Numbered from the stretch's first letter, positions 54,893-63,153 are shown. The stretch is DNA of 64,000 nt from Rubellimicrobium sp. CFH 75288 (GCF_009904055.1 NZ_WYDP01000010.1:1-64000), one strand, 5' to 3'. Numbers and translations are program-made. The notes: generated by a model from the sequence alone, not told the origin.

Positions 54893-55678
54893 ATGCCGCC
54901 GGTCCTCGAGGCGCTCGGGGCGATCCTGCCGCAGGCCGGCGTTGCGGCCTGGACGGGCTTTCTGGTCTTTCTGCGCGTCGGCGCCACGGTCGCGCTGCTG
55001 CCGCTCTTCGGCGAGGCGGGGGTGTCGCCGCGCCTGAAGCTGGCCGCGGCCCTCGCCTTCAGCCTCCTGGTCGCCCCTGCCCTGGGGCCGCTGCCACACC
55101 CTCCCCAGGGTGCGAGGCTCCTCGTCCTCCTTCTGGGCGAGGCGGCCTGCGGCGTGGTCTTCGGGGCGCTCCTGCGCCTTGTCGTGCTCGCCCTCCAGAC
55201 GGCCGGGACCATCATGGCCCAGGCCAGTTCGCTGTCGCAGATCCTCGGCTCCGCCCCGATGGGAGAGCCGTCCCCGGCGATGGGTCAGCTCCTGCTGCTG
55301 GGCGGGCTCGCTCTGGCGGGCGTCCTCGGGCTCCATGTGCACGCCTGCGCCTTCCTGATCTCGACCTATGCCCTTGTCCCGGCCGGTTCGATGCTCGATC
55401 CCGGCCTTCTGCTGGAAGTCGGCCTGCGTGAAGCCGGACGCACCTTCGCGCTGGCCGTGTCGCTGGCCGCGCCCTTTCTCGCCGCCGCGCTGCTCTACAA
55501 CCTGGCGCTCGGCGCCATGCACCGTGCCATGCCGCAGCTCTCCGTCACCTTTGTCGGCGCGCCGGTGCTCACCTTCGGAGGCATCCTCCTTCTGCTCGCG
55601 ACCGCACCGGCCCTGCTCGTGCTCTGGGCCGAGCTGCTCCGGGACGTCATGGCCAGACCCTTCGAGGCACTCCCTTGA
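54893..55678 (+). CDS. fliR: Flagellar export gate protein FliR
   Basis: A 261-residue membrane protein with about six helices, part of the FliPQR gate. The motifs FLVFLRVGATVALLPLFGE and LGAMHRAMPQLSVTFVGAPV are typical. The ATG at 54893 lies 43 bases after flhA and is preceded by GGGAG. The stop overlaps the TTG start of flhB. Confidence 0.93.
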   Translation: MPPVLEALGAILPQAGVAAWTGFLVFLRVGATVALLPLFGEAGVSPRLKLAAALAFSLLVAPALGPLPHPPQGARLLVLLLGEAACGVVFGALLRLVVLALQTAGTIMAQASSLSQILGSAPMGEPSPAMGQLLLLGGLALAGVLGLHVHACAFLISTYALVPAGSMLDPGLLLEVGLREAGRTFALAVSLAAPFLAAALLYNLALGAMHRAMPQLSVTFVGAPVLTFGGILLLLATAPALLVLWAELLRDVMARPFEALP

Positions 55679-56760
55679 GCGGCGGGAGGGAGGAGGACGG
55701 AGCCGAGCGCAGCTTCGAGCCGACACCGCGCCGGCTCGAGGAGGCCCGGCGTCGCGGCGAGGCGGCGCATTCCCAGGATCTCGTCACTGCCGCGGCCTTT
55801 GCCGGCTTTCTGGTCGCCGCGCTGGCCTTCGGACCCGGCGCGCTGGCACGCCTCGGCACCGCGCTGGCCGCCCATCTGGCCGCGATCGGCCCTGCCGGAG
55901 CCTGGGCTGCGGAACCGGCCCGCCTCCCCGCGGCGACGCTTCTGGTCCGGACCGTGGCGGCGCTCTGGCCGTTCCTGCTCCTGCCTGCAGGGGCGGCCCT
56001 TCTGGCGGCGGGGGCGCAAGGCGCCCTGCGGCCGGCGCCCGGCCGGCTGGCACCCAAGGCCTCGCGCCTGTCGCCGCTGGCCCAGTTGCGTCACCGGTTC
56101 GGCCCCGAGGGCCTGGGGGAATTCCTGCGGGGCCTGGTCAAGGTCGCGGCCTACGGAGCGATCCTCGGCGCGATGCTGGCTGCGACGGGGCCGGATCTCG
56201 CGGCGCTGGCAGGGCGCAGCCCCGGCGGGGCCTTCGGCGCGACGCTCCATCTCGCCGTGGATCTTGTCTGGCGGATCGCCCTGGTGGCGGCCCTGATCGG
56301 CGGCGCCGATCTGCTCTGGCAGAAGTATCGTTTCCGGCGCCGGCAGATGATGACCCGCCGGGAGATCGCGGAGGAGACGCGCGAGAACGAGGGCGACCCG
56401 CACATGCGCCAGCAGCGGCGCAGCCGCGGCCAGTCCATCGCCACCAACCGGATGCTGGCCGAGGTGCCGCGTGCCAGCGTGGTGATCGTGAACCCGACCC
56501 ATTATGCCGTCGCACTGGCCTGGGACCCGGCGCGCGGCGGAGCACCCGTCTGCATCGCCAAGGGAGTGGACGAGATGGCCGCGCGCATCCGGGAGAGGGC
56601 CGCCGGGGCGGGCGTGCCGATCCGTCGCGATCCGCCCACCGCGCGAGCCATCCACGCCACCGTCGCCCTGGGCGAGGAGGTGCGCCGGACCGAATGGCAG
56701 GCCGTCGCCGCCGCTTTGCGCTTTGCCGAGCGCGTCCGGCAGGGAGTGCCCCGACGGTGA
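55675..56760 (+). CDS. flhB: Flagellar export switch protein FlhB
   Basis: A 361-residue protein with four membrane helices (about 38-215) and a cytoplasmic domain containing the autocleavage site NPTHYAVAL. Cleavage between Asn and Pro switches export from hook to filament proteins. It opens with the usual FEPTPRRLEEARRRGE segment. The start codon is TTG at 55675, overlapping the fliR stop (TTGA). The GTG of the next gene overlaps its stop. Confidence 0.95.
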   Translation: MSGGREEDGAERSFEPTPRRLEEARRRGEAAHSQDLVTAAAFAGFLVAALAFGPGALARLGTALAAHLAAIGPAGAWAAEPARLPAATLLVRTVAALWPFLLLPAGAALLAAGAQGALRPAPGRLAPKASRLSPLAQLRHRFGPEGLGEFLRGLVKVAAYGAILGAMLAATGPDLAALAGRSPGGAFGATLHLAVDLVWRIALVAALIGGADLLWQKYRFRRRQMMTRREIAEETRENEGDPHMRQQRRSRGQSIATNRMLAEVPRASVVIVNPTHYAVALAWDPARGGAPVCIAKGVDEMAARIRERAAGAGVPIRRDPPTARAIHATVALGEEVRRTEWQAVAAALRFAERVRQGVPRR

Positions 56761-57131
56761 GGGATCTCGGCCGTCTGGCTGCGCTGCTCGAGGCGCGGGA
56801 CCGCTCGCGTCTGGCGGCGCTGAAGGCCCGCGAGGACGAGCGACAGGCGCAGCTGCAGGCGCTCGAGGCGGCGCGAGCCGACCGCGCCCGCACGGCAACC
56901 GCGAAGGATGCGGCGCGGCGCGTGGGCGCCGACCTGCGCTGGGAACGCTGGCTGGCCGGCCGGACCGAGGCGCTGCGGCGCGAGATCCTCGCGCTGCGGA
57001 TCGAGGCCGAGGCGGCGCGCGCCGCCCTGGCCCGGTCCTGGGGTCGTCGCGACGCCGCCGAGTTCCTCGCCCGGCAGGAGGCCCGTGCCCGGCAGGCCGC
57101 CCGCCTTCGACGGCTGGAGCGCGAGGGCTGA
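56757..57131 (+). CDS. FliJ-like coiled-coil protein
   Basis: A 124-residue, highly charged, probably all-helical protein (Arg/Ala/Glu/Leu-rich) with the look of FliJ, the central stalk-like subunit of the export ATPase. The start is GTG overlapping the flhB stop. fliI is 4.6 kb away, so the identity rests on composition, size and cluster membership; a general coiled-coil chaperone is possible. Confidence 0.55.
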   Translation: MRDLGRLAALLEARDRSRLAALKAREDERQAQLQALEAARADRARTATAKDAARRVGADLRWERWLAGRTEALRREILALRIEAEAARAALARSWGRRDAAEFLARQEARARQAARLRRLEREG

Positions 57132-57147
57132 GCCGGGAGGCGGGCCG

Positions 57148-57639
57148 TCAGGCGTCCTGCCGCACCAGATCGGTCACGAGAACGTCGCTGACGAGGTCGC
57201 CGAGATCGGCCCGGGTCGCGGCCAGGAGGGCTCCGCGGAGCGAGCGCATGGCCGACGCGGCCGTGAACACCCCCTCGAACCCGCCCGCATTGGCGTGATC
57301 GAACAGGACCTGGAGGAAGAGGTCGCGCAGCTTGGGCTCGACGGCGAGCACCTCCTCCTGCCGGCCGTCGGCCGTCTCCACCGACAGCGACAGCAGCACC
57401 AGCGAGGCCACAAGGCCGTCACGCAGGACGGGGACGACGAACTGGTTGTTGAGGCGGACATAGTCGCGCGGGCTGCCGGGCGGACGGGCAGCGGGCGGGA
57501 CACCGGACGAGGGCGGCTCGGAGGCGGGCGCGCAGGATGCAGCCTCCTCCGGCTCCGGGCGGGCCAGCAGGAGGCCGGCGCCGGCCCCGGCCCCGAGGCC
57601 GAGGACCAGCAGCACGGCCGGCACGAGAAGGCGCATCAT
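57148..57639 (-). CDS. Second FliL-like flagellar basal body-associated protein
   Basis: A 163-residue protein with an N-terminal membrane helix (about 3-25), a Pro-rich linker and a FliL-like periplasmic domain (YVRLNNQFVVPVLRDG, VEPKLRDLFLQVLFDH). It is the last gene of the leftward flgB operon, 10 bases after flgH. The window thus codes for two FliL-type proteins; which of them sits at the stator is unknown. Confidence 0.72.
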   Translation of the reverse strand: MMRLLVPAVLLVLGLGAGAGAGLLLARPEPEEAASCAPASEPPSSGVPPAARPPGSPRDYVRLNNQFVVPVLRDGLVASLVLLSLSVETADGRQEEVLAVEPKLRDLFLQVLFDHANAGGFEGVFTAASAMRSLRGALLAATRADLGDLVSDVLVTDLVRQDA

Positions 57640-57649
57640 GGTCGCTCCG

Positions 57650-58360
57650 TCAGAACGGCAGCGCCGCGTCGAGGATCTGCGCACCCCAGCGCGGCTGCTG
57701 CATGTCGGTGATCTGGCCGCGCCCGCCATAGGAGATGCGCGCCTGCGCGATGCGGTCGTAGCTTACCTCGTTGAGACGCGAGATGTCGGCGGGGCGGACA
57801 TAGCCCGTCACCAGAAGCTCGCGCAGCTCGTTGTTGACGCGCACCTCCTGGCTGCCGGCGATGGCGAGCGTGCCGTTGGGCATCACCTCGGTCACGGTGG
57901 CGGCGACGCGCAGCAGCACGCGCTCGGACCGGCGCACGGAGCCGTCGCCCGAGAAGGTCGAGCCCGAGCCGATATCCACCCCCGGCGACAGCGCGGCCCC
58001 GCCCAGGCCGAACAGGGCCTCGGCTCCCGCCTGCTGGGCGCCCTGGCGCGAACGGGCCGTGCGGTTGCTGATCTGGGCCGAGTCGGCGATGTCGATGACC
58101 ACCGTCAGGATGTCGCCGCGCGCGGAGGCGCGCCGCGCTCCCAGAAGGGGCGCCGGGGTTTCCGCCCAGAGCGAGCCGGAGGTGGACGCGCGCAGGACGC
58201 CCGACGGGGGGGGCGGAGGCGGCAGGTCGGGCGTCGCGATGGCACGGGCCTCCGGGTTGGCCGCCGGCGGCGAGAGGGGCGGAGGGCGGCCCACCGGCGT
58301 GCCGGAGCAGGCGGCCAACCCCAGCGCGAGGATCAGGGGCATGGTGCGATGCTGGGTCAT
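57650..58360 (-). CDS. flgH: Flagellar L-ring protein FlgH
   Basis: A 236-residue outer-membrane lipoprotein forming the L ring. The lipobox is LAAC at residues 15-18 and a Pro-rich stretch follows. GSLWAETPAPLLGARRASARGD, LTVVIDIADSAQISNRT and VNNELRELLVTGYVRPADIS are family motifs. Start at 58360, preceded by GGGGAA; the longer open frame adds residues without a signal-peptide character. Confidence 0.94.
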   Translation of the reverse strand: MTQHRTMPLILALGLAACSGTPVGRPPPLSPPAANPEARAIATPDLPPPPPPSGVLRASTSGSLWAETPAPLLGARRASARGDILTVVIDIADSAQISNRTARSRQGAQQAGAEALFGLGGAALSPGVDIGSGSTFSGDGSVRRSERVLLRVAATVTEVMPNGTLAIAGSQEVRVNNELRELLVTGYVRPADISRLNEVSYDRIAQARISYGGRGQITDMQQPRWGAQILDAALPF

Positions 58361-58379
58361 GGAGAATTCCCCTCGGGGA

Positions 58380-58799
58380 TCAGGGTTGGACATGGGCGGC
58401 ACCGTCCGCACCCATCCGGGCCGTGACGGTCGTGCGCGACGCGAGGTTCATGACGCGAACCTCCTCTCCCGCGGCGGCACGCCCCAAGGCGCGCCCCTCG
58501 GCCGTGATGACGAGCGGGCCGCTGCGCCAGACGAGCGTGATCCGTGCGTTGCGCTCGACCAGGGCGGGGGGGGCGAGATCCTCCGGGCGGATGGGTCGTC
58601 CGGGATAAAGCGCCACCCGTGCTTCCAGGCCCACGGCCTCTGCCGGATCGCGCAGCGCGCCGGCATGGGCCGCCTCGGCCACCGCGAGATCGTCCGGGCC
58701 GAGCACCGCGCGGGCCGGGATCGGCCGCACGGGCACCACCGACTGCGCCACTGCCGGACCTGCGAGAAGGAGAGCAAGGGGAAGGACGAGCCGGCTCAT
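58380..58799 (-). CDS. flgA: Flagellar P-ring assembly chaperone FlgA
   Basis: A 139-residue periplasmic protein with a signal peptide (about 1-18, ending AVAQ). VPVRPIPARAVLGPDDL and the SAF-domain end VRVMNLASRTTVTARMGADG are typical. It is the short FlgA form with mainly the SAF domain, compared with about 220 residues in enterobacteria. FlgA aids FlgI assembly. Its ATG overlaps the flgG stop by 4 bases. Confidence 0.88.
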   Translation of the reverse strand: MSRLVLPLALLLAGPAVAQSVVPVRPIPARAVLGPDDLAVAEAAHAGALRDPAEAVGLEARVALYPGRPIRPEDLAPPALVERNARITLVWRSGPLVITAEGRALGRAAAGEEVRVMNLASRTTVTARMGADGAAHVQP

Positions 58800-59581
58800 C
58801 GCACCTGCACCGTCGCGGCCAGCATCCCGTCGGCAGCGGCGATGACCTTGGAGTTGAGCTCGTAGCCGCGCTGCGCCTCGATCAGGTCGGTGATCTCCTT
58901 GACGGGATCGACGGAGGATTCCTCCAGATAGCCCTGCCGCAGGGTGCCCAATCCGTCCTGGCCCGGCATGCCCAGCAGGGCCGGGCCCGAGGCCGCCGTC
59001 TCGAGGTGGAGGTTGGAGCCGATCGCCTCGAGGCCCTTGGGGTTGGTGAAGGCCGCGAGCGCGATCTGGCCCAGTTCCTCGGGTTCGGTCCGGTCGGAGA
59101 AGTGGGCCCAGACCTGCCCCTCGGCGTTGATGGTGACGGAGCGGGCATCGGCGGGCACCGTGATGCCCGGCGCCACCGCAAACCCGTCGGCGGTGACCAG
59201 AAGCCCGTCCCCCGTCAGCCTGAGCGCCCCGTCGCGCGTGAAGGCCGCCCGCCCGTCGGGCAGCGTCACCTCGATGAAGCCCGCCCCCTCGATGGCGATG
59301 TCGAGCTCGTTGCCGGTGGCCGCGAGCGCGCCCTGCGCCAGCATCACCGAGACCGAGGACGGCCTGACGCCTAGCCCGAGCTGGATGCCCGTGGGCAGGA
59401 GCGTGCCGTCGGAGGCCGCGATCGCGCCGGGGCGCGCCATCTGCTGGTAGTGGAGGTCGGCGAACTCGGCCCGGCGGGGCGAGTAGCCGGTCGTGCTCAT
59501 GTTGGCGAGGTTGTTGGAGATGACCTCGACCCGCAGGGCCTGGGCCGACATGCCGCCGGCCGCGATCTCGAGCGCGCGCAT
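58796..59581 (-). CDS. flgG: Flagellar distal rod protein FlgG
   Basis: A 261-residue rod protein. EVISNNLANMSTTGYSPRRAEF is the rod signature near the N-terminus and EITDLIEAQRGYELNSKVIAA the C-terminal one. The central GLGVRPSS region is usual for FlgG. Exported by the flagellar type III apparatus. It lies between flgF and flgA in the leftward operon. Confidence 0.94.
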   Translation of the reverse strand: MRALEIAAGGMSAQALRVEVISNNLANMSTTGYSPRRAEFADLHYQQMARPGAIAASDGTLLPTGIQLGLGVRPSSVSVMLAQGALAATGNELDIAIEGAGFIEVTLPDGRAAFTRDGALRLTGDGLLVTADGFAVAPGITVPADARSVTINAEGQVWAHFSDRTEPEELGQIALAAFTNPKGLEAIGSNLHLETAASGPALLGMPGQDGLGTLRQGYLEESSVDPVKEITDLIEAQRGYELNSKVIAAADGMLAATVQVR

Positions 59582-59591
59582 GGATGTGTTC

Positions 59592-60302
59592 CTATCGTGT
59601 CTGGATGGCCTGGATGGTCTTGCGAATGCGCTCGTCCTCGCGGTCGAGGAGCGCCTGGCCCGCCTCGTAGGCGCGGCTCACCTCGATCATGCGGGCGATC
59701 TGGAGGACCGGGTCCACGTTGCTCTTTTCCAGAAAGCCCTGGAGGACTCGCGTCTCGGGGGCGGGCTCGGGCTCGGCGGCAAAGAGGACCCCCCCCTCGC
59801 GGCGCAGCGCGAGCGGGTCGGCGGGGCGCACGATCCCGATCTGGCCCAGGGGCAGGCCGCCGGCCGAGACCGTGCCGTCGGGCGCGACGGAGACGGCCCC
59901 CGATCCCGGGGGCACGAGGATCGGCGCGCCGCCCGCGTCGAGCAGGCGGAAGCCCTCGGGCGAGACGAGGATTCCCTCGGCGTCGGGGGCGAAGCGCCCC
60001 GCGCGCGTCAGGCGGAGGCCGCCGGGCGTGTCCACCTGGAAGAACCCCTCGCCCTCGAGGGCGAGGTCGAAGGGCCCGCCCGTCCGCTCGAGCGCGCCCT
60101 GGGCAAGCGAGGTCTCGCGGATGCGGGCGCCGGCGAGCGACAGCGACGGACCCGCGCCCGCGCGGCGGACCACCTCGGAGAAGCCGACGCCCTCGGCCTT
60201 GAAGCCGGTGGTGCCGGCATTGGCGATGTTGTGGGCGACCGCGCGCAGCTCGGCCCAGAGGCCGGTCTGGCGCGACAGCGTCACGTAGCCCGCGTTCTCC
60301 AC
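59592..60302 (-). CDS. flgF: Flagellar proximal rod protein FlgF
   Basis: A 236-residue rod protein. It starts MENAGYVTLSRQTGLWAEL, has the rod signature AHNIANAGTTGFKAEG, and ends with ARMIEVSRAYEAGQALLDRE. Length is normal. It is 4 bases downstream of fliQ and 10 bases upstream of flgG. Confidence 0.93.
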   Translation of the reverse strand: MENAGYVTLSRQTGLWAELRAVAHNIANAGTTGFKAEGVGFSEVVRRAGAGPSLSLAGARIRETSLAQGALERTGGPFDLALEGEGFFQVDTPGGLRLTRAGRFAPDAEGILVSPEGFRLLDAGGAPILVPPGSGAVSVAPDGTVSAGGLPLGQIGIVRPADPLALRREGGVLFAAEPEPAPETRVLQGFLEKSNVDPVLQIARMIEVSRAYEAGQALLDREDERIRKTIQAIQTR

Positions 60303-60306
60303 CCCC

Positions 60307-60585
60307 TCAGCCCCCCGCGATCAGGGGCGCGAGCGTGTCGCGCAGGAGCGAGACCAGGGCACCGGTCATGAAGCTCATGCTGGCCCAGAACACCACGACG
60401 ATGGCGGCAAGCTTGGGCACAAAGGTCAGCGTCGCCTCCTGCACGGAGGTCAGCGCCTGCATGAGCCCGATGGCGAGGCCTGCGCCGAGCGCGACGCCCA
60501 GGATCGGAAACGACATCGCCGTGGCCGTCCACAGCGCCTGGCGCATGGCGTCAAGGAAGATCGCTTCGGAAAGGGACCCGCTCAT
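60307..60585 (-). CDS. fliQ: Flagellar export gate protein FliQ
   Basis: A 92-residue protein with two membrane helices (about 15-38 and 52-75). ALGAGLAIGLMQALTSVQE and the TLTFVPKLAA segment identify FliQ of the FliPQR gate. It lies between fliE and flgF; its ATG begins 4 bases after the fliE stop. Confidence 0.94.
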   Translation of the reverse strand: MSGSLSEAIFLDAMRQALWTATAMSFPILGVALGAGLAIGLMQALTSVQEATLTFVPKLAAIVVVFWASMSFMTGALVSLLRDTLAPLIAGG

Positions 60586-60589
60586 GGCG

Positions 60590-60883
60590 TCACACCGGCA
60601 TCCGCAGGATTTCCTGGTACGCCTCGACCACCTTGTTGCGCACCGTCACGGCCGCCTCGACGGCCAGTTCGGCCTGGCTCAGGGCCTGGACGAGCGCGTG
60701 GGGATCGGCCCCGCCGTTCATGGCCGACAGCGCCGTGCGCTCCCCCTCGGCCAGGGTGCGCGAGAAGCTGTCCCAAGCGGCCGACAGCGCCCCCTCGGGG
60801 CGGGGGGCGGGTTCGGTGGCGGGGCGGGCGGCCCCGTAGCCCCCGGCGGCGAGCGCCTGGGCGATCGTGCGGCTGAGGTCCAT
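60590..60883 (-). CDS. fliE: Flagellar hook-basal body protein FliE
   Basis: A 97-residue protein linking the MS ring and the rod. The C-terminal half, LSQAELAVEAAVTVRNKVVEAYQEILRMPV (residues 68-97), is the diagnostic helical part. Length is normal. It follows flgC and precedes fliQ. Confidence 0.93.
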   Translation of the reverse strand: MDLSRTIAQALAAGGYGAARPATEPAPRPEGALSAAWDSFSRTLAEGERTALSAMNGGADPHALVQALSQAELAVEAAVTVRNKVVEAYQEILRMPV

Positions 60884-60900
60884 TCTGGACTCCTTCTTGG

Positions 60901-61278
60901 CTAGCGGCGAAGCAGGTCGAGCAGGGCCGAGGACATGGCGCGTGTCTGCTCGAACATCTTGAGGTTGGCCTCGTAGGAGCGCCCCGCCTCGCGGGCGTCG
61001 GCGATCTCGAGGAGGAGGTTGACGTTGGACCCCTCGACATAGCCCTCGGCGTCGGCGAGCGGGTGCGAGGGGTCGTGGCGCCGCTCGGGCGGGGTGGGGT
61101 CGAGGCGGACGGGGCCGGTCCCCACGAGGCCGTCCGCCACCTCCCGAAAGGAGACGGTCTTGCGGTGAAAGCCGGGCGTGTCCGCATGGGCGGCATTCTC
61201 GGCCGACAGGCGCAGGCGCAGCGCCTGGGCGCGCATGCCGGACATCGCGGCCCCGAGCGCATCGGTCAGGTCGGCCAT
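60901..61278 (-). CDS. flgC: Flagellar proximal rod protein FlgC
   Basis: A 125-residue rod protein. SAENAAHADTPGFHRKTV is the rod signature, and YVEGSNVNLLLEIADAREAGRSYEANLKMFEQ (residues 82-113) is the typical FlgC C-terminus. It starts 3 bases after flgB and is followed by fliE. Confidence 0.94.
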   Translation of the reverse strand: MADLTDALGAAMSGMRAQALRLRLSAENAAHADTPGFHRKTVSFREVADGLVGTGPVRLDPTPPERRHDPSHPLADAEGYVEGSNVNLLLEIADAREAGRSYEANLKMFEQTRAMSSALLDLLRR

Positions 61279-61281
61279 GGC

Positions 61282-61650
61282 CTATCGCCCCAGCGCCGCG
61301 CGCAGCACGCCCGTGGCGTGGCGCCAGACCGCGAGCGCCTGGTTGTGCTCGCGCGTGGCCTGGACGGAGGCGAACATCTCGGCCTCGAGCGAGACGGTGT
61401 TGCCGTTGGGGGCAGCCTCCCCCCCCGCGTCGCGCGGGCGGAGCGACGAGGCCGCGCCCCCGGCGAGATGGCCCGGCCGGGTGGCGCGCAGCGCCGTCGA
61501 ACCCGGCATGTCGGAAAAGGCAGGCATCGACAGCGCCCGATAGCCGGGCGTGTCGGCATGGGCGATGTTGCGGGCCGCCGTGGCCTGACGGGCGGCGGCG
61601 TGGCGCATCAGCGCGGCGGAATGCTGGAAGATCTGGAGCGATTCGAACAC
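61282..61650 (-). CDS. flgB: Flagellar proximal rod protein FlgB
   Basis: A 122-residue rod protein. The motif AARNIAHADTPGYRALSMP and the C-terminal VSLEAEMFASVQATREHNQAL are typical. The start is a GTG at 61650, giving VFESLQIFQHS, with GGGAGA upstream. It is the first gene of the leftward rod/ring operon flgB-flgC-fliE-fliQ-flgF-flgG-flgA-flgH-fliL2. Confidence 0.93.
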   Translation of the reverse strand: MFESLQIFQHSAALMRHAAARQATAARNIAHADTPGYRALSMPAFSDMPGSTALRATRPGHLAGGAASSLRPRDAGGEAAPNGNTVSLEAEMFASVQATREHNQALAVWRHATGVLRAALGR

Positions 61651-61681
61651 GGGGCTTCTCCCTCGGGCAACGAAAGGAAGC

Positions 61682-61711
61682 CTTAAGGGAAATTTCCTAA
61701 GATTCGGTTCA
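61682..61711. promoter_or_regulatory. Double CtrA-like/palindromic control site between flgB and fliI
   Basis: The 106-base gap between flgB and fliI holds the palindrome GGAAATTTCC (61688-61697), flanked by CTTAAG and TAAG arms, followed directly by CTAA-GATTCGG-TTCA (61697-61711). The latter shares TAAGATTCGGTT with the fliF/fliL site. It ends 45 bases before the fliI ATG and begins 46 bases before the flgB GTG, so it is centred between both genes. CtrA binding is an inference; the box has two mismatches. Confidence 0.42.
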
Positions 61712-61756
61712 CGCGGGGACCGAATCGGCTCGGCCCGTCCCACGACCGGAGATGCG

Positions 61757-63106
61757 ATGACAAAGGGCAGGACCGACCCGCTTCTGGAGCGGGCCACCGC
61801 CGCCGTGGCCCGCCTCTCGCCCTGTCGGGCGCTCGGCCGGGTGGCCGGGATCGGGGGCAGCACGATCGCCGTGACGGGCCTCTCGCGGGCGGTCGGGCTG
61901 GGCGATCGCGCCCGGCTGCACCGCCGGGACGGCCCGGCGCTGGCCGCCGAGGTCGTCCGCATCGAGGGCGAGAGGGTCCACCTTCTGCCCGAGGACCCTG
62001 GAGAGGGACTGGTTCTGGGCGATCCGGTGACGGCGGAACCGGCGCCCTGTCTTGCGCCCGATTGCTCGTGGGTCGGGCGCGTCATGGATCCCGACGGCCG
62101 GCCCCTCGACGGCCGGCCGCTCCTGCCGGGCCTGCGGCCGCGGCCGCTGCGGGCCGCTCCCCCCCCCGCCGGCTCGCGCCGCGGGATGGGACCGCGCCTC
62201 GCCACGGGTCTGAGCGTGTTCGACACGATCCTGCCGGTGGCGAGAGGGCAGCGGATCGGCCTCTTTGCCGGGTCGGGGGTGGGCAAGTCCACCCTTCTGG
62301 GCGACCTTGCCCGCGGGGTTGCGGCCGACCTGGTGGTGGTTGCCCTGGCGGGCGAACGCGGGCGGGAGCTCGGGGACTTTCTCCGCCACGTCCTGGGAGA
62401 GGCGGGCCTGGCGCGCGCGGTGGTGGTCGCTGCCACATCCGACCGGGCGCCGCAGGTACGGCGGCGCTGTGTCTGGGCCGCCACCGCCGTGGCCGAGCAT
62501 TTCCGCGACGAGGGGGCGCAGGTCCTGCTGCTGGTCGATTCGGTGACCCGGTTCGCCGAGGCGCATCGGGAACTGGCCGTGGCGGCGGGCGAGCCTGCCG
62601 GCCTGCGCGGGTTTCCCGCCACGACCCCTGCCCTGATCGCCTCGCTGTGCGAGCGGGCGGGACCCGGCGGGCCGGGACAGGGGGACATCACCGCGATCTA
62701 CTCCGTTCTCGTCCAGGGATCGGACATGGAGGAGCCCGTGGCGGACTGGCTGCGCGGGGTGCTCGACGGCCATGTGGTGCTCGACCGCGCCATCGCCGAG
62801 CGGGGGCGCTTCCCGGCGATCGATCCGTTGCGGTCGGTCTCGCGCGCGCTGCCGCAGGTCACGAGCACCGCAGAGCGGGAGACGATCGCGGAGGCACGGG
62901 CAGCCTGGGCCCTGCTCGAGGAGGCCGGGCCCATGCTGCGCGCCGGTCTCTATCAGCCGGGCAGCGATCCCGCGCTCGATGCCGCCCTGGCCGTCCGGGA
63001 CCCGCTGGAGCGGTTTCTGGCGCTGCGGGACGTCGCCTCGCCGGAGATGGCGTTTCGCGCCTTGCGCGACGCTCTTGCCCGCCGCTCCGGACGGCCGGAG
63101 ACGTGA
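61757..63106 (+). CDS. fliI: Flagellum-specific ATPase FliI
   Basis: A 449-residue export ATPase of the F1-beta type. Walker A is GLFAGSGVGKST, Walker B VLLLVDSVTRFAEAHRE, and the family block GFPATTPALIASLCERAG is present. It powers or assists unfolding and export of flagellar proteins together with FliH and a FliJ-like protein. It has its own promoter region between flgB and itself. Confidence 0.95.
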   Translation: MTKGRTDPLLERATAAVARLSPCRALGRVAGIGGSTIAVTGLSRAVGLGDRARLHRRDGPALAAEVVRIEGERVHLLPEDPGEGLVLGDPVTAEPAPCLAPDCSWVGRVMDPDGRPLDGRPLLPGLRPRPLRAAPPPAGSRRGMGPRLATGLSVFDTILPVARGQRIGLFAGSGVGKSTLLGDLARGVAADLVVVALAGERGRELGDFLRHVLGEAGLARAVVVAATSDRAPQVRRRCVWAATAVAEHFRDEGAQVLLLVDSVTRFAEAHRELAVAAGEPAGLRGFPATTPALIASLCERAGPGGPGQGDITAIYSVLVQGSDMEEPVADWLRGVLDGHVVLDRAIAERGRFPAIDPLRSVSRALPQVTSTAERETIAEARAAWALLEEAGPMLRAGLYQPGSDPALDAALAVRDPLERFLALRDVASPEMAFRALRDALARRSGRPET

Positions 63107-63115
63107 TCGGCCTGA

Positions 63116-63146
63116 GGGCTGGCCGGCGGCTGTCCCCGGCCGGTCC
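63116..63146. terminator. Putative hairpin between convergent fliI and DUF1217 gene
   Basis: GGCCGG (63121-63126) pairs with CCGGCC (63136-63141), and the stem can be extended with wobble pairs. It is in the 47-base gap between two convergent genes but no T-run follows on either strand. Confidence 0.28.
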
Positions 63147-63153
63147 GTCCCGC

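Noticed and set aside
52447..55215. 922-codon open frame on the minus strand
   Set aside because: Antisense to flhA and fliR; low-complexity shadow of conserved export-gate genes.
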